Of a stretch of 64,000 nucleotides of DNA, positions 44,201 to 53,286 are shown in pieces. Each line of letters opens with the position of its first letter. The stretch's first letter is position 1. The notes under the pieces are model-generated. The model saw only the letters and a list, made by a program, of their open reading frames with translations, ran no database searches and was not told the origin of the DNA. The stretch lies in NCBI GenBank assembly GCA_019058315.1, contig JAHPZH010000002.1, forward strand, positions 558,001 to 622,000, written 5' to 3'. Made by a program: the position numbers and the translations under genes. This stretch comes from Candidatus Helarchaeota archaeon. GTDB lineage: Archaea; Asgardarchaeota; Lokiarchaeia; Helarchaeales; RDOG01.

Positions 44201-47062
44201 TTCACCGTCTATTTCTGTAGATTCGCTAAATAATTCAATAGTAAAATTATGAGAACCTGTATAACACCAGCCAAAGTAATCTGAAAAACCAATCTTATAA
44301 TAAAAATTACTCCCATCTCTTGACATTTCAAATTCATTTGTAGTATATGGTGGTTTATCGTCATATGTAGGATAATCTGCGTCGATTGTAATATTCGCTG
44401 TTTCATAATAATTAACAGGTGTACCCCAATGATCATCAGTCCAAGTGATATTTATATACAAAGGGTCTCCGTCCAATGTTATATTTGCAGGTTTATTAAG
44501 ATCTGAGCCATTACCAACCAAACCAGAGTCTACTTGGCTAAACATTACTTCCGTAGTAGTAGTTCTTCTTCGTACATCCATAACTATAGTAACATGTCCA
44601 ACTTCAGTAATTTGCCCAGGTGTGAGGGAATTATTCCACCATAGTACATAAATCCATTTTCCTGGTATTGAATCAAGAGGAATTACCCAAGGTGTAGAAT
44701 ATGTCACTGAAGTTCCAACATCAAATTTTTGATTATGCTCAATACCAAAATTTCCTGTAAAATCTGGTCCCGTCCTCGAAGCATTCATTATTGTCATATT
44801 CAAATATCCGTTATCATCAAATGCCTTTACTCGCAACCTTGTGTTGTTAGTAGGATAAACGATTGAACGATTGGTCCAGCCACCAGTATCCTCTTGAATG
44901 CGGATACTTGAAATTGTATCATTCAATTTATTGGGTGAAGATGCAGTAAATGTATAAAGTGTATTTGAAGTTGACCCAGTAACCCTCAAAGTACCAACAG
45001 CTGGTCTCGATGCAGTTTCTGTAGCATTTGTTATTGGATTGATATTGGTATAAGCGGCACCCCAATCATTAGGAACTCCAGTTATATCCATTTGTTCCGA
45101 ACTAGTTCTATTTTCCATTCTTTTTTGAGATGAATTCCATGTTAAATACCAATCATTTGTTGCATTTACTGCACATGAGAAGCTTGTAGTTGCAAGGGTA
45201 GTATTTGATTCCGCCATATATATATCACCATACCCGATAATTATATTTGTACTTCCTCTGCAGTAAGGATCGGTAATAACCCATTGGAATGAAGGTGTTG
45301 TACCACCATTATATGTTCCCGTCCAAGACCATGCTGCTCCCGAGTCAAAAGTTCCAGTACCAAAACCTGTATTCGTTACTGCAATATCACCTTGAACTGT
45401 TTCACGTAGATATAGCCCAACCTCATCTGGTCGGACAGAGGCAGTAAAATCAAACTTAAGATTATCAAAATCGAAGTTTAAATTTGAGTCAGTAAGCGGT
45501 CCCCAGTTATCTGTCCAGCGAATTGTTAATCTGAAGTAAAAGGAAGAAACAGCTCCAAATGTACCCAGGGGTATCTCAAGAGGTATTATAGCATCCGTAA
45601 TTGCATGCCAAGCATTATCTTTGACGAATAGACCATCATCATCTAATGAGTGAGTCCAAACATCTGCACCAGATGGACTAGAAGCTGTTGAAGACATATA
45701 AAGAACAGCCTCTGCATGATCACAAGCTGCAGTATTGCCCGTAGTATCATCCCAAAGAGCTGGTAATCTATAAGAAAATGTAAAGTTCCCATCTATTGTA
45801 TTTTTAAGATATTGATAAGTATCACTTTGAAATCCCGCTTCGCTGCCAGAAGAGAATTGACGTGCTTGGTTATAATTGATGGTTAAATAAACATAATCGA
45901 TATTACAGTCAATGTCTTGGTCATCATTTGAATTATCTGCATATAAATATGCATAGAATCGGAATTGAATCCTAAGATTAGTATTGTAGGTTGTTGATTG
46001 TAGAAGTGATGTTACATCCCAATTCTCAATATTATAACTTGATGTATCACCTTCAGTCCATACTTCATGGGATGAATAAGAAGAACCGCCATTGGTACTT
46101 AAATATACGTACAAATTAGCATCATTAGTACTAGCTGTATAACGAACTTCGCTGTTTACGATCGAACGTACACTTAAAGTTGCCCCTGTTATCTCATATC
46201 CTCCACCTAGACCTGTATTATAACCATGTTGAAAATTAGGTGATGTTATATAGAAATAATGAGTGTCACTATCTGCATGTTGAACAGTATCGTAATTACA
46301 CCAGATATCATGGTTCTCTAGAGTTGTATATCCATCTTCTTCAAGTTCAAACCAATAAGTGGATTCACCACCATACGTTGAATAGCCATAACTGCGAGAA
46401 CCTGTACTATGGTCACCAGTATCACTTGTACTCGATTCTGTAAAAGTCCAGTCGTCCGTTTGATCCATATCTGCATCGAATCCATCATCATCATCTAAAG
46501 TAACTGATCCAGAATCTTTTATTCCATCCATAGCTATTCTGACACTCCCTGATGTCCAAGTTTCACTCATTCTACTTAGATCAGCTGCTGGTCCTGATTC
46601 ATAAGCAGTCCAATTCTCAGTATCACTAGTAAACGGGTTGTTAAATGCATTTGGATGGTCTTCTATAAGAGAAATTACAGTTCCAAAAACCTTATTAGCA
46701 TCTTGTGAGGGAGTACCCCCATCTATAGGAATAGCGACAGGATTATTGTATCGTAAATTTGATGCGCTTGTAGCATATTCAATGACCTCATTAAATGTTT
46801 CAGTAACAGTATAAGTATCTCCAATACCTGTATAAGCAGGTGGGCCATATTCTTCGGAAAGTGTAACTAAATTAAGTTCATTATCATTAATAGGATTGGT
46901 TATCGTACCTGGATTATTATATTTGTAAAATGAACTATTTGGAAAAATTGGTAGATTATCATTAGCAAAAAGATAGGATGGTAAAAATGTAGCAAAAGAA
47001 AATACCAAAGTCATTGTTATTAAAGTTGATGTTAAAATTTTTCTTTTTGTAAAAATTTTCAT
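41270..47062 (-). CDS. Giant surface protein, type I membrane, 1930 residues
   Basis: An N-terminal signal (KRKILTSTLITMTLVFSFATF) leads a very long Asn-, Thr-, Trp- and Tyr-rich beta ectodomain. The first 400 residues look like jelly-roll carbohydrate-binding modules; later parts carry several Ig-like or macroglobulin-like beta units (for example near FPNPLPVIDEYDQGDPLNLL and NDTCTRNGGPINDAYAWINI). A span near 1772-1795 is followed by a basic cytosolic segment and an acidic helical tail (LTEEQIKADL, LTSEEKRLFLKEIKDL) that resembles the tail of the 1815-residue surface protein. Many sequons suggest heavy N-glycosylation. ATG start with AAGGGAT upstream. Likely an S-layer or adhesion protein; no catalytic motif is seen. 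Confidence 0.82.
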   Translation of the reverse strand: MKIFTKRKILTSTLITMTLVFSFATFLPSYLFANDNLPIFPNSSFYKYNNPGTITNPINDNELNLVTLSEEYGPPAYTGIGDTYTVTETFNEVIEYATSASNLRYNNPVAIPIDGGTPSQDANKVFGTVISLIEDHPNAFNNPFTSDTENWTAYESGPAADLSRMSETWTSGSVRIAMDGIKDSGSVTLDDDDGFDADMDQTDDWTFTESSTSDTGDHSTGSRSYGYSTYGGESTYWFELEEDGYTTLENHDIWCNYDTVQHADSDTHYFYITSPNFQHGYNTGLGGGYEITGATLSVRSIVNSEVRYTASTNDANLYVYLSTNGGSSYSSHEVWTEGDTSSYNIENWDVTSLLQSTTYNTNLRIQFRFYAYLYADNSNDDQDIDCNIDYVYLTINYNQARQFSSGSEAGFQSDTYQYLKNTIDGNFTFSYRLPALWDDTTGNTAACDHAEAVLYMSSTASSPSGADVWTHSLDDDGLFVKDNAWHAITDAIIPLEIPLGTFGAVSSFYFRLTIRWTDNWGPLTDSNLNFDFDNLKFDFTASVRPDEVGLYLRETVQGDIAVTNTGFGTGTFDSGAAWSWTGTYNGGTTPSFQWVITDPYCRGSTNIIIGYGDIYMAESNTTLATTSFSCAVNATNDWYLTWNSSQKRMENRTSSEQMDITGVPNDWGAAYTNINPITNATETASRPAVGTLRVTGSTSNTLYTFTASSPNKLNDTISSIRIQEDTGGWTNRSIVYPTNNTRLRVKAFDDNGYLNMTIMNASRTGPDFTGNFGIEHNQKFDVGTSVTYSTPWVIPLDSIPGKWIYVLWWNNSLTPGQITEVGHVTIVMDVRRRTTTTEVMFSQVDSGLVGNGSDLNKPANITLDGDPLYINITWTDDHWGTPVNYYETANITIDADYPTYDDKPPYTTNEFEMSRDGSNFYYKIGFSDYFGWCYTGSHNFTIELFSESTEIDGELDSRKINGSFFVMVDIRIEPTFPNPLPVIDEYDQGDPLNLLVYIYDESHNKLIDNNSFGSEYYGLVTVNWSLVLGNATIKNLIRTLWAQNETSGLLSQKVPGTFDAVIDIDSACEATDEGSSNWWEQYYYLNFSVTIARNDSLDWEFEQVYLMNESTTSDERMVGTPYEKLKWVKFSVEEAEYKFVVSSDVTWAEDPIQQTDIDVYWYDWDNDNITIYVRYYGLEDDISRPFSGLNSHVGFVNSTYYNDSIALREGNVSYLRENLKRVNAGDVSIRSEAEGTAWNKDWIEAIPYRWTGDTGGHYSLVPEINTTDGYYTGNLIPWDINNNLTWGWYYQNFTVHKALARQYTLYITCQKLDKVWYNETMIGGANPPYKFGKVVKTLDIDVNDNPVVLIQRNNHLIHDTTDLKYYWNDILTLNLTAWDALNNGTVTADHPDGSWEVEGFDLEFDLIDMASPLTPINASINIPEINGKYVAAYSTYSLEAQEEAPGKEFKFKIIGDLQNYTIDDDGTPPIIPQKEITFFLNSRPTSLDGVDIGGVMEKTEDLGDILAIYENLTLDASGYKASPYLIPKNRIFTMSFFYNDTCTRNGGPINDAYAWINITEGAIPALPGIYWEDNLADNNDGIYNFTIDTTGLKINTEYRVTLSAKKVVTSETNYQQYKISPAERFFNIKVLPIPVVMEEAMYPVATQGELLFIVLKVTDPTATGNSPKNLRGANIEYEIKGPGINPLIPVLGFMVDMGNGLYITSLDTWDSFFDPKEPGMYIFEARLKGFSNSFDPNDDYGNYNDYDTAAMLTTNQRSLIININSAGPFGPLTGAMILGVIGTVAVVGAYSTYYTIRILRVPYPLRMIEDTDKKIKRRRKTHAGIMKSREQQITEEAEVKLSIFGVKLEPISPKKLPPPITKVIKKEELEKELSPLTEEQIKADLEKITDLTSEEKRLFLKEIKDLSPSDQREFIAGLKGETKEEETKKE

Positions 47063-47260
47063 TGATATCCCTTAATTTTTTGTTAATAATACGGTATATC
47101 AACTGAATACCTTAAAATGTTCATTTTTAATATGTATATAAATGTCTTTTGAAAAGTTCAAAAAATGCCTATTGAAAGAATAGAGCAAAAAAATAGTTAA
47201 TATGGCTAGAATTTCTTGATTTCTATTATCCAATTTTAATTTAAACAATTAATTTCATGT

Positions 47261-48769
47261 CTATATCCTTTTTCTTGAGAACTCTGCTTTTTTTTCCCTA
47301 TATTTTGCTTCGTCTTTATGTATTTCCAATTTATATAAAAATAGTAAATTGAATACTATTATGGTAGCAATAGAACCAATAATGAAAGTTTTTTTATAAA
47401 ATAATAGCGGATCTTCTTCGTTCCATATAAAAATATTTGTAAATGATGAATAATAATTAGAATGATTGTAGATCCTACATAAAACTATTAGAGGAATAAA
47501 TTGTTCAATTGCATATTTTCTAGAGTCATTTACACCAAATATTAGATTAAATCTTCTACAAAAATAATTATCAATTTTCATATTTTTTATGATGTGACTA
47601 ACCGAATTTAATATATAATTGCTATATGAGCTTAAATTAAAGTTTTCTGGTATCTCCAGAATAGATTTAAGAAAAATAGAAATATCGGAAGGTCTAACTA
47701 TAAAATATTGTCCAACGCCATTTCTAGAAGTGTTTCCTACAAATTGTTTGTAATTACTATTCCATAAGTATCTAATAATAAAATCTAAAGTGGGAACAAG
47801 GTAATCATCAATTAAACTAAAATTATTAAGAATAGTCACTGCTTTTGTAATTGCAGATATCCCACCCCCTTGGTGAGTTAGATATTTTGTATAACCTTTA
47901 GGTACTGGAATACTACCGTTCTTTAGACTATAGTGGTAAAAACCTCCATATAAATCATCATACAAATAGGTTAATAAAAAATTTAAACTTTTATTAGCAT
48001 ACTGTGCATAGGTAATATTACCAGTTGTCTTATAAGCTTCGAGTAAAGCAATTATTGGCCATTGTTGATACCATGATTCCTTTTCAGTATCAATTTGACC
48101 ATTGTAATAATATGTTCTATAAAAACTATTATTATCAGCATCCCATAAAGTAGTTATTAGAAAATTTAACATAGGAATAGCATAATTATTTAAATATGAA
48201 GCGTTATTTGTCAAATTGTAAGCATCTAATAGTGCTAATATTGTATATGCTTGATAAAAAGATATTTGTTCTGTTGAAGAATTAAAATCGCTAATTTTTA
48301 GAGTTGAAGGAAGTGAACCATTCTCGAAACACCAATGATAAACTCCATAATTTGATTTATTGAAAAGGTGTGTTAAAATATATTCTAAATTAGGGATAGA
48401 GTAATTATAATAATAGCTAAAATTATTAGTCAATTGAGAAATTTCTAACATTGTGAAATAGCTCCAAGCACAGTATGAAGTGTGAAATCTTCTTCCCTCT
48501 TCTTCAAACGAACCATCCTCGTTCTGAAAAGTAAAAAATGCCTCCTCTGCGGTTGACCATAAATTCTCCAATGTAAAATTTAAATTTTCAAATATAGAAG
48601 AATTCACCACAGTAGAATCCAAATTTTTAGCTATGGGTTTCTGGCCGGTATCGATAAAAATATGGGATTTTAAAGGGATTGATAGGGAATATATTAATAT
48701 AAATAAGTTAATAAACAGAATTAGGTTTAATCCTATTCCGATAATTATTTTTTTCTTTTTATTTTTCAT
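47261..48769 (-). CDS. Membrane-anchored alpha/alpha-toroid protein (epimerase/lyase-like)
   Basis: A 502-residue protein with a signal anchor (IIIGIGLNLILFINLFILIYSL) and a C-terminal span (TFIIGSIATIIVFNLLFLYKL) followed by a basic cytosolic end. Between them lies a helical repeat domain: units of about 60-75 residues of the form Y-x-x-P-x-L-x-F/Y-I/L ... L-W/Y-x(3)-x-Y/F alternate with YDDLYGGFYHY-type and ADNNSFYRTYYY-type loops. This resembles six-hairpin toroids of GlcNAc 2-epimerases, glucuronyl C5-epimerases and GH families acting on polysaccharides. GGGI near residue 290 and several Trp and Tyr may line the cleft. ATG at 48769; TTG at 48778 adds three residues. An outer-surface glycan-modifying enzyme is the best guess. 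Confidence 0.6.
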   Translation of the reverse strand: MKNKKKKIIIGIGLNLILFINLFILIYSLSIPLKSHIFIDTGQKPIAKNLDSTVVNSSIFENLNFTLENLWSTAEEAFFTFQNEDGSFEEEGRRFHTSYCAWSYFTMLEISQLTNNFSYYYNYSIPNLEYILTHLFNKSNYGVYHWCFENGSLPSTLKISDFNSSTEQISFYQAYTILALLDAYNLTNNASYLNNYAIPMLNFLITTLWDADNNSFYRTYYYNGQIDTEKESWYQQWPIIALLEAYKTTGNITYAQYANKSLNFLLTYLYDDLYGGFYHYSLKNGSIPVPKGYTKYLTHQGGGISAITKAVTILNNFSLIDDYLVPTLDFIIRYLWNSNYKQFVGNTSRNGVGQYFIVRPSDISIFLKSILEIPENFNLSSYSNYILNSVSHIIKNMKIDNYFCRRFNLIFGVNDSRKYAIEQFIPLIVLCRIYNHSNYYSSFTNIFIWNEEDPLLFYKKTFIIGSIATIIVFNLLFLYKLEIHKDEAKYREKKAEFSRKRI

Positions 48770-48927
48770 TAAAACCAATTTATTTTATAATTCTGAATTT
48801 ATAAATATCTTATTTTCAAAGCTAAAATTAATGTATTTTTAAGAAGATCTGGATATAGCAATTTTATTTAAAGTATCGAATTTAAGTTCAAATATTAAAA
48901 TGATAATAGGAATTTGGAGCTTCATAA

Positions 48928-50328
48928 GTGAAAATATCTTTAGTTTTTCCAAATCGTAACATAGGTAGAAAAAAAAAACTTGACGCAGTTACTCCACCAT
49001 TAGGCTTGGCATATTTAGCTGCTATATTAGAAAAAAATAATTTTAAAATAAATATAATTGATTGTTATGCAGAAAATCTTGGATTTGATGATTTAAAAAA
49101 AATTATTAATGAAATAAAGCCTGATGTAGTTGGAATAACAACAAATGTTGATATTATCTATCATTCATTATTAACAGCTAAAATAATAAAAGAAATATTA
49201 CCAAACACAATAATTTTATTAGGGGGACCTCAGGCAACAAGCACTTATAAGTATCTATTAAAATACAATTTTATTGATTATATAGTTTTAGGAGAGGGTG
49301 AATATACTACTCTCGAATTACTACAAAAAATTAAAAATAATGAATCAGTCGAAACTGTAAAAGGAATAGCATTTAGGAAAAATAATAAGATTATTAGAAC
49401 TCAAGATAGAGGGTTCATTGAGAATTTAGATGAATTACCATTTCCAGCATGGCATTTTTTTCCAAATTTAAAAAAATATAAATATTTTACTTTAACTAAT
49501 AGGCCTTTGCCAATTTTAACAACACGTGGCTGTCCTTACAAATGTATTTACTGTACTAAATGTATTCATGGGTATAAAGTTAGATATAGAAGCCCTGAGA
49601 ATATAGTTGATGAAATTAAACACTGTATAAAGAAGTATAAGGTTAAAGAATTTGGGATTGCCGATGATCATTTTACATTTGATGCCAAAAGAACAATTAA
49701 ACTGTGCGATTTAATAATTAAATCCAAATTGAAGATAAAAATGACATTAAGTAATGGAATCCGTGTAGATACAATTTCAAAAAAATTGGTTAATAAATTA
49801 TATAGTGCTGGTTGTTGGTTCATTGCAATAGGAATCGAATCAGGAAATCAGCAGGTATTAAATAAAATTGGAAAAGAAATCAAACTTGAACAAATTACAA
49901 AAAGTATAAAGATTATAAAGCAAAAAAATATTATAGTTGCTGGGTATTTCATTATTGGCTTACCTTATGATAACCTAAAAACTATAAAGGATACAATAAA
50001 ATTTGCCAAAAATAGCGATTTGGATTTGGCTATTTTTAACTTAGGGATTCCTTTTCCGGGGACGAAAATGTTTAATTTAATAGAAAAATATGGTAGATTT
50101 ACATTTCCATCTAAAGTAAAGTTTCTTAGAGGAATGAACACTCAATACGAAGGACCTTACTTTGAAATTTGGAATCTAAAAAAGGAGGATGTAATTAAAA
50201 GTCATAAAAAAGCTTATAAAGAATTCTATTTCAGACCAGCTAAAATTATTTCATTGATGTCAAAGATACATTCAAGTAGACAAATTAAATATATTTTAAA
50301 TTATTTTAAAAACATGTTCTTGAGCTGA
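48928..50328 (+). CDS. B12-binding-type radical SAM protein (copy 1)
   Basis: A 466-residue protein with an N-terminal B12-binding-like Rossmann domain (VTPPLGLAYLAAILEKN, LLGGPQAT, LGEGEYT) and a radical SAM barrel with the 4Fe-4S motif C202-x3-C206-x2-C209 in TRGCPYKCIYC. The axial-ligand D-x-H-x-x-G is absent, so cobalamin would be bound without a His ligand, or not at all, as in HpnJ-like enzymes. GIESGNQQVLNKIGK is the normal barrel strand. GTG start with GGAG 8 nt upstream. First of four paralogues in 9 kb, next to a GT39-like transferase. Probably an alkyl or carbon-carbon modification of a lipid or glycan; substrate unknown. Confidence 0.85.
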   Translation: MKISLVFPNRNIGRKKKLDAVTPPLGLAYLAAILEKNNFKINIIDCYAENLGFDDLKKIINEIKPDVVGITTNVDIIYHSLLTAKIIKEILPNTIILLGGPQATSTYKYLLKYNFIDYIVLGEGEYTTLELLQKIKNNESVETVKGIAFRKNNKIIRTQDRGFIENLDELPFPAWHFFPNLKKYKYFTLTNRPLPILTTRGCPYKCIYCTKCIHGYKVRYRSPENIVDEIKHCIKKYKVKEFGIADDHFTFDAKRTIKLCDLIIKSKLKIKMTLSNGIRVDTISKKLVNKLYSAGCWFIAIGIESGNQQVLNKIGKEIKLEQITKSIKIIKQKNIIVAGYFIIGLPYDNLKTIKDTIKFAKNSDLDLAIFNLGIPFPGTKMFNLIEKYGRFTFPSKVKFLRGMNTQYEGPYFEIWNLKKEDVIKSHKKAYKEFYFRPAKIISLMSKIHSSRQIKYILNYFKNMFLS

Positions 50329-50403
50329 AATCCTTTTTGTTCCACAACTTTTAATTTATAATTAATTAATATAAATTTCTAATGATATTGAGGTAAATGA
50401 TTA

Positions 50404-52500
50404 ATGAAAGAAAAAATTAAAGAAAAATATTCAGATAACTTGATAATTTTTTCTATTATTTATTGTCTTACTTCAATTTTTATATTATTAATTTCAGATT
50501 TCTGGCCTTTAAGAATTATTTCAATATTCTTTTTCTTTTTTTTCTTGGGATATCCTATTTCTCTTTTTTTTAAGAATTTAAACATCTTTGAGAGAATTTC
50601 ATTAAGTCTCGGAATTTCCCATCTGATTTTGTTATTATCTTATTATATTCTTTATATGTCGGCTTATTCACTTAATGTAACTCCAACATTTGACTTTCAA
50701 GTTCTTTTAATTGGCATTTATTTTGTAAGTTCTAGTCTAATACTTTTATTCTATTTTAAACGTAAAAATTATCCAAATTCTTATATTTCACTCTCAAATA
50801 TCAAGGATTTTTTTTTGAAATACAAATTTCTACTATTTATATTAGTACTTGGTACATTTTTACGGTTCGCTTTTTTAAATTGCCCGGATTTTAGTACAGA
50901 TGAAACTTACTTCGTCGCCACTAGTTACCCTCTCGTAGACCCATTCCAAATAACAGGACTTCCTCCCCCACCTTTAACGTTTTTAAGCGGGCATCATCCC
51001 CCATTAACCTTTGTTGGGACCAATTTTATAATGAATATATTAAACCCTATTGATTGGTTAGCCATGTTAGACTGGATGGGGAAATTTTATTTTGCTTTCA
51101 TAGGTTCTATTTCAATTTTTTCGATTTTTTCTCTATTGAACAAAATTTATGGAAAGTATGCAGGATATGTAGGGGCATTATTCTATTCTCTAAATACATA
51201 TGCCATAGTTGTGAGCAGAGTTGGATACCAAGAAATATTGTTAATTTTATTTTTAATAATTACATTGGATTTTATGTATAGAGAAAATTGGAAATTAACT
51301 GGTTTTTTTTTGGGTATTAGTCTATTAACGAAATTTACTGCAGTTATCATTATTCCTACGATTATATTATATCTAATCATAAAAAATTTTAAATTTGATA
51401 AGAAACAAATTAAGAAACTTTTAATTAATTTTAGTCAAGTTGCAGTTTTTGCTATGGTTCTTTATTTACCTATTCTAATTTCTAATATTGCTATACATTA
51501 TCATTACGGCTATGCTGATACGTTTCTAAGTCGAATATTTGGATTAAAAGATCCCCTTAGCGAGGCTATAGGTGAAGCAGAATTACCTGTTGGTTTAATG
51601 CCTGCAGGATTGTTTGCCTATTCTTCTGTATTAAATTTACAAATTGTAAATGTTATTGGTATAATATTAATACCTTACATTATATTTTGTGTTATCCTGT
51701 CTTTTCTAGACAAAGGAAAAATTCTACTTTTCAATTTAATTAATTTTATTTTTCTAATCCTTTTATATTTGATTTTCACTAGTAGATGGTTTCAAATTAT
51801 TAGTTTAAGCCCCATTATTATCCCAATCATAATTATTAGTTGTAGAATCGTTAACTTAGATAAGGTATTTCATAAATTAAACAAATTCTTTAATATTTCT
51901 TATCCAATTTTTTCGGCAAGATTTAAACCTATAATTAAGAAAATTGAGAGAAGAACTACGAAGTTCAGATTTCCCACAGTATTTAGATATAAGAATTTAA
52001 AAAAGAATTATAGAAAACATAATGTAAAATATCAACATTTTGTAATTTGTTCAATTTTAATGTTTTTTTTCAGCTTTTCATTCATATATTCATGGAACAC
52101 TATTGCCTATCCTCACTTTTTCTTTTCTAATGATATAGATGACCTCAGAGAATCATTTAGAACTAATACTGAATATTCTACAATTGGTTATTTATGGATA
52201 ATGAGAAATGGGTATGATGAAGTTATGGAGATTATTAGAAACTTCAGATATTTTTTCATTTATGTTGATGATAACCATCCGAAGTTTAGTTATATTTATT
52301 ATTTTTATCAAAGAGGCATTACAAGTTTAGTTTCTGACTGGGATAACCGAACCAATTCATTATTTATTTTCTATAAACAACCTAACTATATGTGGGAATC
52401 TTTTACTTACTCTAATAAAGGTGATGCTAATGAACATTATATAAGAGAACATGGAACTTGCATATGGGAATCACTAAATTTTGAAATATATATAATTTGA
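50404..52500 (+). CDS. GT39/ArnT-like membrane glycosyltransferase with DUF1616-like N-terminus
   Basis: A polytopic GT-C enzyme of 698 residues using polyprenyl-phosphate sugars. The first outer loop carries the acidic pair Asp166-Glu167 (FSTDETYF) and, 30 residues on, GHHPPLTF, both typical of PMT/ArnT-like glycosyltransferases. About ten spans follow, then a 130-residue C-terminal outer domain. The first 115 residues (four spans with GYPISLFF and ERISLSLGISH) resemble DUF1616, often found in archaeal membrane glycosylation proteins. GAGGT lies 9 nt before the ATG. Its stop overlaps the next start region, so the two are coupled. The donor could be made by the DPM-like GT2 at 58295-58978. 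Confidence 0.8.
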   Translation: MKEKIKEKYSDNLIIFSIIYCLTSIFILLISDFWPLRIISIFFFFFFLGYPISLFFKNLNIFERISLSLGISHLILLLSYYILYMSAYSLNVTPTFDFQVLLIGIYFVSSSLILLFYFKRKNYPNSYISLSNIKDFFLKYKFLLFILVLGTFLRFAFLNCPDFSTDETYFVATSYPLVDPFQITGLPPPPLTFLSGHHPPLTFVGTNFIMNILNPIDWLAMLDWMGKFYFAFIGSISIFSIFSLLNKIYGKYAGYVGALFYSLNTYAIVVSRVGYQEILLILFLIITLDFMYRENWKLTGFFLGISLLTKFTAVIIIPTIILYLIIKNFKFDKKQIKKLLINFSQVAVFAMVLYLPILISNIAIHYHYGYADTFLSRIFGLKDPLSEAIGEAELPVGLMPAGLFAYSSVLNLQIVNVIGIILIPYIIFCVILSFLDKGKILLFNLINFIFLILLYLIFTSRWFQIISLSPIIIPIIIISCRIVNLDKVFHKLNKFFNISYPIFSARFKPIIKKIERRTTKFRFPTVFRYKNLKKNYRKHNVKYQHFVICSILMFFFSFSFIYSWNTIAYPHFFFSNDIDDLRESFRTNTEYSTIGYLWIMRNGYDEVMEIIRNFRYFFIYVDDNHPKFSYIYYFYQRGITSLVSDWDNRTNSLFIFYKQPNYMWESFTYSNKGDANEHYIREHGTCIWESLNFEIYII

Positions 52501-52502
52501 AG

Positions 52503-53117
52503 ATGGCATATATGAAAAAAAGACAGGTTTTAATTATCGCTTGGATTATTATAACAAGTCTTTATATTCCTATTCATAAAACCTCAGAAGTTACGACTTT
52601 ACTATATCCTTTATCATCATATTCCAAATCAGATAGTCAAGAAGATCTTAAATTAACAGTTTCAATAAATAGTCGAATTTTAAAATGGGATTCATTTTTG
52701 ACTCTAGATGTTTCATTAAAAAATACCACATCTAACAAACCAGTTCCAAATAGAGGGATTGAATTAAAGGCTTTTGTACGTTCAACAATCTATTTAAAAG
52801 TCAATATTTCAATTCGATATTTTCTTATTTACGAGCATATAACATTATCAAATGAAACTAGAAAAGTATATCAGTTTATTCCCCATGTGCCTACTTTATT
52901 TCCATATACTTTTGAAGCTACTTACAATAATTTCACAACAAATACAAAATTAAAAGTTTCTTTTCCATTTTTAATATTAAGTGATAGACAACCAATGCTC
53001 CCATTAATAACCTTTGAGATTTTCATAATATTATATATTCTAATATTAAGTCTTGCGTGTGCTATTTTATTGATAAATAGATATTATAATCAAAAAATCG
53101 AAAAAAAATCCAATTAA
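52503..53117 (+). CDS. Membrane-anchored Ig-like domain protein
   Basis: Not recognised; about 204 residues. An N-terminal signal (QVLIIAWIIITSLYIPI) is followed by a single beta-sandwich-like ectodomain (LKLTVSINSRILKWDSFLTL, NKPVPNRGIELKAFV) of the kind found between repeats in archaeal surface proteins, and a C-terminal span (FEIFIILYILILSLACAILLI) with a basic end. Start uncertain: ATG 52503 is used here; ATG 52512 also fits, and TTG 52497 would overlap the previous stop by 4 bp. Coupling to the GT39-like gene suggests an accessory subunit of that transferase or its acceptor. Confidence 0.62.
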   Translation: MAYMKKRQVLIIAWIIITSLYIPIHKTSEVTTLLYPLSSYSKSDSQEDLKLTVSINSRILKWDSFLTLDVSLKNTTSNKPVPNRGIELKAFVRSTIYLKVNISIRYFLIYEHITLSNETRKVYQFIPHVPTLFPYTFEATYNNFTTNTKLKVSFPFLILSDRQPMLPLITFEIFIILYILILSLACAILLINRYYNQKIEKKSN

Positions 53118-53286
53118 AAAGTATTAAATGTTATTTTCATATTACAATCTATTCTAATTCTAATCTAGAGGAGTCAAAAGTTTATTAATCATTTAAAATT
53201 GAATTTAAAAATTTTTATTATAAAAGTTTCATTATAAGAAATGAAGGTAAAATCTTTGAATTAATAAATACTGAAAGGAAAAACTA

